From contig WARS01000013.1 in assembly GCA_008933995.1 (NCBI GenBank), forward strand, positions 620,001-684,000: a stretch of 64,000 nucleotides of DNA. The letters are read 5' to 3'. Positions within the stretch are counted from its first letter, which is position 1; every line of letters starts with the position of its first letter. Origin of the DNA: Datnioides undecimradiatus (Eukaryota > Chordata > Actinopteri > Lobotiformes > Datnioididae). This document shows positions 55,538 to 64,000 of this stretch, one piece after another. A program made the position numbers and the translations under genes. A model generated the notes under the pieces. That model searched no databases and was not told the origin of the DNA. It worked only from the letters and a program-made list of their open reading frames with translations.

Positions 55538-58500
55538 CTGCGAGGAGACAAAGACGGCGCGTTAAAGCAGGGGCCAATGAATCACACAGACAGAGAAGTT
55601 AACAGCATCTTTAATCTCACAGCGAAACACCAGCTTCTGCGAAGGTGTAACAGCGTAAAGGCCATAAAACCTATGTAATATACTGCAGCCTCCATTTAGA
55701 GTCGCATGGCTCGACATGCATCGCAGGGTGGCAAGTTACAACACCGGCTAAACCACATAAGCAGTCTCACGGGACTTCCCAGGATCACCTGTGATCTTCA
55801 TGTGATTCATTTGCACTTGTCATACGGCTGATAACAGACCATCCTCTTCAAATAGACCACCGCGTGTACATGAAGGTAGCCCGTACTGTCGCACGCATAG
55901 ACCAAACAAACAAATAGCATAAATCACGCAGTCTCAAACGTGCAACGCGGCATCGTTTTGTGTGGCGTTTCAGTCCTCCACATTCTAATTTTATTCAGTT
56001 GCAGTTGTTTATGCATATTTCCTTGTGGATGGGAGCTTAAAAGGACCATGGCAGAGGTTTTCCATGAAACAAATAGCACGTGTTTTAAATTACTGCTAAC
56101 CGCCAATTTTTCCAATTTCATTTTTTTGGGATTATTTTCTTACCTTTCAGGCAGACACTGCTTCCCTGTGCCTATGCATGAAATCAATATTCAGATTTTT
56201 TTTTCAGCTTCAACTCGACAAAAAGACACAGCTATTTGCGTGATGATAGTAAGATACCGCAGTGCCACCCACTGATACTCCAGCGTCACAAAAACAAGGT
56301 GAGGGACTGTTGACCTCCCTAATAAGGTTTAATTCTCTGCAGGGTTATTGCATACTAGCATACTAGGATGATGGGGCAGGAACCAACAGCTTGTGAAAGA
56401 GGAGGACCAAACTAAAAAAGCAGCCAGCTGCAATGTAAAATACACATTCAAATGTTTAAAATTACAAAATGCTTAAAGACTGACTGGTGATCTTGTTGGA
56501 GATCGTGTACATAGTTCCAGAAAATTAGGAAATTTCCTTTTCACTTTCAATAATGCACGTCCATGTTTTAACACAATGTTAAGACTCCGGTCTTTGTAGT
56601 CTAAATGACTTGTTGCATCATGGGTGGCCTACTACAGTCGTGCACAGCCCACTGACCTAAAACTTTGCACATTCTTTTTAGCACAACCACGAGGTCAGGG
56701 GGGCGTGATCACCTCAAGTCCTCCAACAACCATTAAGATTAGTTCAGGGTGCCGTGGGTCAGTGTAAAGCTAAGAGAAGCTCAAGATAAAAAGCTCTGTC
56801 TGGGGAGCCCAGCAAGGCCTGCAGGCCTCTACGTCTGAGCCCCTCTGTATGTGTGAAAGGGTTGGGTGGGTTTGGGAAGTGGGGGGGTTGCCGGGCAAGA
56901 TTTATGGACACCAAGCCCCACGCTCATCCCCTACGGGCCCCGTGCTGCACACACACGCAGCCCTCAGCCAGCAGCACAGAGGCTCCCCTGAGTCCCTGCA
57001 ATAAAGAGTAAAGTCTCTGCACCGGCACGCGTTCTCTGTGGAAAATCCACTGACTGGGAAACTACAACTGGCACGCCTCTACAATCTAAGACTCCAGGGC
57101 TGCATGTGTGGTTTATAAATCATCTGCATATCATATTTATTTTGTTGTTTTTGTAAAGAAATGCTTACAGTAGTATCCAGTGTACATTTTTTGCAGCTCC
57201 TGTCCTGAATGGGGGAGGAATTATAGTGTGTGGGTGACCACAGTGAGTCTGAGCCAGTGATAAAAAGTCCCTTTTATGACCTTACTCATGCTCATCAGCT
57301 AATCAGCCCTGCCTTGCATTGCCCCCTGACCCACACAGAAGCATCCATCTGAGGCAACAAATTATGATGTCTTGTATAAACTGTGATGGTCAGGGGACTG
57401 AGCGTGTCCTCGTGTGCTGCTGCCGGCCGCTAATAAATAGATGTTCTGTATTTCATCTCGGCAAAGCACTTACACCGTGATGGCCCGTGACTCTGCAGCG
57501 TACATGCATCATGCCCGCTTCCTGGAGCCGGAGGTTCAATAATGTATACAGTATCCAGTCAGGACACCAGTCACAAGAATCTCCTCCATCTCACTGTACC
57601 CGCTAGTTTGTTTGCAGGCACAAGACGACAGCCTAATAAGGCAAACAGTTACTCTAAGGGGAACTCACGGGTATCCCATTACGGATGTACATATATTCAA
57701 GACTGCCACATGGCCTTTTCCTGCATAGCATTTCCATTAAACACACGGCGCAGCCATGCCTAGTAACCTGATACTGGGCCAGAGAAACAAAGGCAGCTCA
57801 TGTATTCATGTACAAAGGATGGACACATGCCAACATGAAAAGCTGTTGGAGGAGAACACTGTGGTTTTCTTTTGCTGAAGGACAACTTCCAGACAGCGGG
57901 GTGGCAGTCGCCATGTCTGAGCCCGAGAAACCGATAAAGGCTGGCGTATCAGAACCCAAACCCAGATTGAATTAAATGAAGACGTGACTTTTAGTGCAGC
58001 CGTGTAAAAGACAAAGTGTTGAAACATTGGGCTTGTAGGGAAAACAGCAATCCAGCTGTGTTGTGTATTTCAGAGTCCATTCACTACACGCATTTCGAAC
58101 TAAGCTGACATTCCACCAATTGACTGTGGAATGCAGTGGTATGCCAAGTCGACGTTTCATTGCAGCAAGGCCTACAGCAATGATCCACATATGAAAACCA
58201 TTTTGGTACATCTAATTTATGTACTCCAAATCTACAAGTCTCCATTGTACTCCAAATCTCCTGGTGTACCTAGACTTTTCCCCCTAACTTAATCTATAAT
58301 TTAAAGGGTTGAGTAAATACTTGGTTTCCATTGTGTCAACATCATTCACTGAGTTATGCCGCTAAATACATGTTTTAGTTGTTTCAAGCTTTTTTTCTTT
58401 GTTGTTACAATAATTATTTTTAAATCATGTGGATTGCACCCCATTAAAGACAATTAGAAATTAAAAACAAAGACGTAAGAAGGTTCCCCAGTCATTGAGG

Positions 58501-60616
58501 AACTGGAAGCCAACTCATCATAAACTATGTCAAGTCAGTTTAATTTATTCAAAGTGGGTGAGCTCCACTTTCACTGGATGCTTTATTTATAGGTTTTCTC
58601 AATGAATGCTCTATTCATGTTCTTAAAACTAATGAAGCGGTTATAATGACAAAGACGGGGACTGTAAGTTTATATAATTAAATTAGTTGGCTGAACTGGA
58701 AAGATAAATGGCCTTGACGAATGTGTTGCTAACAGAAGTTTCCCATACGCCACGGAGCAGCGAGAGAACGCGGAGGAGTCGCACTCGTAACGGGAGCTCG
58801 CACTAATCACAGCAGATGACATATCTTCATCTGAAGAACCTGCTTGAGCTCAACCAAAGCCTAAAATGCATCGTTGAGGAGACCAATGTTGGATACAAGG
58901 TTTTTTATTACCCCTGTTGGTCCATGCACTGCTTAATCGCAAATATATCAAAGTTTGTGAATAGCTCACACGAAAGACTTGGGACCATCTAAAACGATCA
59001 AGGTTCTACATCCGATCGCTTTATTATGAGAGGATAGGAGGCTCCAGTTCTTGTCAAAGACTTAGGTTTCCAGACCCCACATCATTACTCAGCCTGGGAT
59101 CTGATATGAAAGACGGTGCTTTGGAGTCTATTCTAGCATGACGTTCTGGCCTTGGCTCAACAACACAGAACACAAAGGCTCTGTTTTGCTAAACTTCTCT
59201 AAGAGATGTTTCTGTGTTATGTTTGGACACCTAGAGACTCCCCTAATCAATTAAAGATGGAGTTTACCGAGATTCTTCGACTCATTTGAATCCAAGCCGA
59301 TTTATTGGGGCGTGCTTTGCTAACACAAACACACACTCAGGCCTTTGTTCAGGAGAGCTGGATCTCTACTTTCAGCCTCATTACTGAGAGCTGCTATAAA
59401 CATGATGGGCATCTTCATTAAGCAAGGTTGATGAAGTGAATCCAGTGGACGGACGGCAGCAGCAGGAGCTCACAGATGCCCATGTTCAATACACCATCGT
59501 TGGACAGACCTCCAGGAGCGAACGGGTCTTCAGGCGAGCCAGGGTCCAAGGACGCCCACATAAACTGGAAAAATCTCAGCGACCAAAATAGTGGCTATTA
59601 TTTCCTGCAGCTGACTTATTTTATTGACAGCAATTGTGATTTGATACTTTTTGCTTTGCTTTCTGACTCAGTCGTGACAAACAAGCACTGAAAAAAGGAA
59701 AAGCGCCAACATTTGCTGGCGCATGAATCATGTGCTTCCGAGAAAGTGTATGTTCAAGGTCTTTTATCTGCATCTTTCTAACATCCTAATGTGTCTACAA
59801 CCATGTGGTTCTGATATGATTAGACGTTCTGCCGCAGAGAGCAACGCTATGATTTGGGGAAAATGGGGGAGGTAGCTAGAACAGGTCAGGGCTCGTAAAT
59901 CTCTTTTCCTTTTCATTGTAAAAATCAGTTTCCCCACAGTGCTCACTCTCCCAAAGGGCCCAAACCACCTGGTCCTCCACCAGGCAGCCTCCCAAACAGG
60001 CTGCCACTGCTCGGCTCTCTCTGACTGCCGTCCATTTATGAGCGGTGCATCGAGCCATCTTAAAGGGAGAGGCCCATATTTGCATGTACTTTTAGCGTGC
60101 TGGCAGCTTGCCCCGTTTCCCCAGCTGCAAAGGATTGTGGGTTTTACATCTATAAAGATTTTCCAGTGCAGTAAAGCTACAAAAGTGAGATTTTAGTTCA
60201 TCAAGCTTAAAACCATCTGCACTGGAAAAGACGGGGGGACTATAATACACTCATATACACACCATAAGCTAATTCTAAAATAGGTTCTTCGGGGGCTTCA
60301 AGAGTTTTCAGATAATTTCAGAGGTTAGGGTTTAAGGCTAATCCGAGCCGTCAAATCTGGAAACGGAAGAGATACAACCCAGATACTGAGGAAGTATGGA
60401 GACGCTGCTGCAGAGGAAATGAGAGAAAATTCTTTTGAGCGGTGCGCCGTGCGACCAAATAGGGTAGGGTTCTTTAGAAATTCTTTGTTGGTGGGTGGTG
60501 CAGAGCCACTAAAAGCTTTAAATGAACTCTGAATAGTGTGTGTAGTTCTTTACTGATGCTGTTAACAGTTAATGATAGAGGGACTTCCATAAAAAAGCTC
60601 TTTCAGAGGTTTAAGT

Positions 60617-60638
60617 GATGTTCAACATGTTGAACATC
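60617..60638. repeat. Perfect 22-bp palindrome
   Basis: GATGTTCAACA followed immediately by its exact reverse complement TGTTGAACATC, with no spacer. It lies in the partial ephb2 intron 5. Confidence 0.95.
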
Positions 60639-63273
60639 CTCAGTGGGTGGACTGTGAAAACGCTAAGGATGATACAGATAATATTTGTCCACAGTGGTTT
60701 TTGAAAAGGTTAGCAACCTGGCCAAGAGAGCCTGAGATCAACTGTGCTCATTTAGTCTCTCAGGACAGATTGAGGCTGACGGACACGGCGTTTGAGCCGT
60801 CCACCACAGCGATGTGGAATGAGGGTTTTGACTCAGACATCTTTGGGGGAAAGTGGACTTTATTTAATCAGCAAGCTGCCTCTCAGCATTGAAACTTCCA
60901 AACTGGCATCTGCGAGGAGAAAAACTCCACAAACCACAGAATGCATGTCAGTATGCTACAATGCTGGACAGGCGAGTGTGGGCTGCAGCCCGCTTTTTGT
61001 CTGATTCGGTCGGTGGATTGCACAAATATTTTGCTTTATTGAGTTAATAGTTCTGTTGGTAGAGCAAAGAAACAGAATGCTGACGTGAGCAGATCAGAGC
61101 TGAATAGTTGGTTGAAAGAGGTGCTGTGTGGACCCGTGTGTTCAGTCCATTTCAACACAACAATAGCCGCCGCATCAAAATGAAGAATGCATGGTGCGTC
61201 CGGCACTGAGTTAGAGTGGACTGCGGAATTACATTTCCCATTATTCAACTCAACTAAAAACATTTTTCACTCAAATTCCCCCAAAAACATCACATCAAGG
61301 AGGCGGTCAGTCCCAAGCTGCAGCTCCAAAGTAACATTTCACAAACTGCACACAGCACATCTGCTCCAGTTCTATTTCAATGCACAGCACGGACTTCCGG
61401 CTTAGCGTTGAAGTCGTGCTTATCTACACAGTATGTGGCTGCCGGAATGAGTGGCACACAATAGCGTGGATTATAAAAGATCATCTCCGCTTATAAAGTT
61501 CTTGACCCCAATTTACACATAAAACCTTGGAGGGGATGATGGTAGATGCAGATCGCATGACCGGCGTGATCCCCGAGTGAATCGAGGTTACATTAAAAAA
61601 TGAGAGGCATTAGTGACATTTGAGTTGGAGCGCGCGCGGGGCGGGGGGGGGCTCACCAAGTTCCAACCAGATACTCCAGACAGTGGCAAGACGGTCGCTC
61701 AGACAATGACAAGCCTGTTTTGCACCGCCAAAGGAATGCTTGATCTATATGTCGACACGGGAGCTTCGGAGTGCGTTCGTCACCGAGAGACAGGGAGAGA
61801 GAGGGAGGGGGGGGAGTGCCATTGTGTTTATCACGGATCCATTTTCTTAATTGGTGAAGTTAACTCCATAAAGTTCATATAAAAATGAATACATTCAAAA
61901 ACACAGTGCTGATTAGATCACGACCCCTTTTTGCGTCATCCCCCTTTATTTATCGTCTTTTTAATTATCATCCTGCTCCTGTGTGAAAATAGTAAATAAA
62001 TGGCTGCATTAAAGCGTGGTCAATTATTCAAGCGTTTTAGTGTACAGCTTATGCACTCAACAATAATTAATTGTATATTCACATGATGTTCCTCTTTACA
62101 GCCCACTGGGCCAAAAGATTGTGGCCTTTTAACCTAGATTTATATGCATGCGATGTGCACGCTCTCCTCCGCTCCTCCCTGCGCAGGCTCCGACCTGCAG
62201 GGAGAGATCCATAAAATGTTCCCAGACAAAAACCAAAAATCACGTGGCTGCTGAATGATTCATGAACACGATCAATTAGTTAACTAACTTTGACGATCCG
62301 TGCGCTAATTTTCTTCTGGGGGAATCGTAATCAAATTCATATCGCATGCACAGATTATTTGAAGTCATCTGATAAACCTCAGTGTCCCACGCCCCTGCAG
62401 GCTGCTCACCGCCCACTTTATCGCTAAGCTAATCTCACTCTCTCTGCTGTAGCGCTTGTCTGAATGTCTTTGTAAACAGGTTGCTGTGTATTAACAGTAG
62501 CATGAATGTGGCGTATGTGTGGCTTGCTGGCTGACGACCAGAGCAGCCTTGTCTCAGAGCTCTGTCAGTACTGAGCTCCAGGTGCACCGCTGAGGCCTCC
62601 TGTCTGTCTGCCTGGCTGACCTACACTGGCACCCACCATATGTGCCCTTCTTAACACCTTCTGTCACTGTCACACTGCACGCCATGTATACTGGTGGTCC
62701 CTGTCTGACTCTCTGTCTCTCAGCCTCTTTATCTTTCAGCCAGCATCGCTCTATCGCTCTCATGCATGCAGAGCTGAATTTTGCAGATAATACTGCAGCA
62801 TGAATTACCTGTTAATGTTCCTTTACTGTGTAAGTGTTACAGTCCCTATAGATGTTCTTGCTCCTGCTATAATGCATGTTTTGCCACAGGCATCTTTAAC
62901 ATTCTGATGAGTAATCTGTGCATTAACTACACATAAAGTCAGACAGATTGAAAGTCTGCATGAGCTGAAGCCAGAGCGTTTATTTGGAAGCCACGGCATC
63001 GCCTTTGATACGCCACTGGGCCGCTGTGAATCTGTACTTTTTGAACTGGTGACACCGTCCTGAAGTCAACAGTGTAGTAGCCACACTTGGCTGGTTGGTG
63101 TACTGACACATTCTGGCAGTCCCACCTGGCTGTGCACCAGTGCTTTTCACACCACGGCCCAGTGGAGCAGCAAAGCCCCCCGGTAGCCTGGTTACAGTGG
63201 ACCCGGGCAATTTGGACAATAATTAAGTCATAAATCTTCCCCAGGCCATATGAAAAGGCTGCACCCGATTACA

Positions 63274-63286
63274 CCCCCCCCCCCCC
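63274..63286 (+). repeat. Poly(C) run of 13
   Basis: Homopolymer C. On the minus strand it is a G-run just upstream of the open frame at 62942-63268. Confidence 0.9.
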
Positions 63287-64000
63287 GAATAATGTGGTTC
63301 ACTTCCACAATCAGCCAGTTCACCTGATAAGAAACCAATTCAGTGCCTCAGCTTCTCGATAGCATTAGCAGCAGATGCCGCAGCTCACCTTGAGTTAATG
63401 AAATGCCTAAACAAATATGTCCTCTGGAATCTAATATACCCATGCGCTATAGAAAGCAATATGGCATTCACACTGGGTATACGGAGAGCTCATTTCTCTG
63501 TTGTGCAATGCAGAATTCTCTCTCTGAATACTGAGAGTTTGCATTCAGGTGGGAGACACTGAAATTGATGATGCAGCTGCTCTACAGTAAGCTAGCATAT
63601 AAATGGCAGTCACATTATTATTTCACAATTACCTGTTAATTCAATGCAGCACTGTATACAGGGAGTGTATATTAGTTATTTTGTAATCCTAAGAGGAACT
63701 TAAATAGGCTTAAATACACTGTTGGCTTCACGCATAGACGACATGCTACATGGCAAACTGAACTGAACTGAACCAACCCACAAAACTGACATTAGCCTGC
63801 TTCTGTTCAACACGAACCCTCTGCAGTAACATGTACAATGGACCCAAAACTTGATAAAGGCTGATTAAAATCTGATTTTATATTAGATTTCACAGCTAAC
63901 CCAGCATATCTGATATTACAAAACATCACAAGTAGCACATTTAACTAAACTAGTAAATAATGTCAGTTGTGTTGGCATAATTAAGCATTCCCCTGATTCT

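Larger units (their letters stand above)
55538..64000 (-). other. ephb2 intron 5 (partial); no upstream exon recognised
   Basis: The split Ala codon at 55537 requires an upstream exon ending in G. I looked for the first-fibronectin exon (about 336 nt, with a Cys-rich loop) and for the large ligand-binding exon and saw neither. The stretch holds a 22-bp palindrome (60617), a C-run (63274-63286) and an unexplained open frame (62942-63268). Confidence 0.65.

Overview
The window is vertebrate nuclear DNA, most likely from a teleost fish. Short exons with GT-AG borders sit in long introns. The proteins are vertebrate-specific families, and the interspersed repeats (a Tc1-type element and CAGTGG-ended and TTTAAAGGA-ended short DNA elements) are types common in spiny-rayed fish. 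Most of the sequence is intergenic or intronic. Two genes can be supported, both on the minus strand. I found no RNA gene, CRISPR array, operon or prokaryote-like system, and no convincing new system.

Layout. (1) Positions 5249-5876 are the first coding exon of lrrc38, an auxiliary (gamma) subunit of BK potassium channels. It carries a signal peptide and the leucine-rich repeats and ends at a clean splice donor. The exon with the transmembrane segment was not found in 1-5248 and probably lies left of the window. (2) Positions 5877 to about 6560 are a purine-rich tract (pyrimidine-rich on the coding strand) that should hold the lrrc38 5' UTR and promoter. (3) From about 6.5 to 39.2 kb there is no recognisable gene. 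This stretch holds a fragment of a dispersed fish repeat (9.67 kb), a possible hAT-type remnant (15.8 kb), the two ends of a short DNA element (23.3 and 24.3 kb), an internally deleted Tc1 element (27.3-27.8 kb), a CAGTGGTGG-ended element (31.9-32.5 kb), several microsatellites and long A/T runs. (4) Positions 39238-55537 carry eleven exons, ending at the stop codon, of ephb2, an Eph receptor tyrosine kinase. They encode the second fibronectin III domain, the membrane span, the juxtamembrane tyrosines, the whole kinase domain, the SAM domain and a C-terminal VEV PDZ ligand. Every splice phase fits, giving 552 complete codons after the split Ala, which matches the C-terminal part of mammalian EPHB2. 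(5) Positions 55538-64000 are read as part of the upstream intron. The exons for the signal peptide, ligand-binding domain, Cys-rich region and first fibronectin domain lie beyond the right edge.

The two genes do not act in one pathway. Their linkage recalls human 1p36, where both orthologues lie, but here they are neighbours about 33 kb apart. The sequence details most worth a second look are a tandem NAGNAG acceptor at ephb2 exon 9 that could add or drop one Arg next to the membrane, a three-copy repeat just downstream of the exon 9 donor, a perfect 22-bp palindrome in the last intron, and an unexplained Cys-rich open frame near 63 kb.
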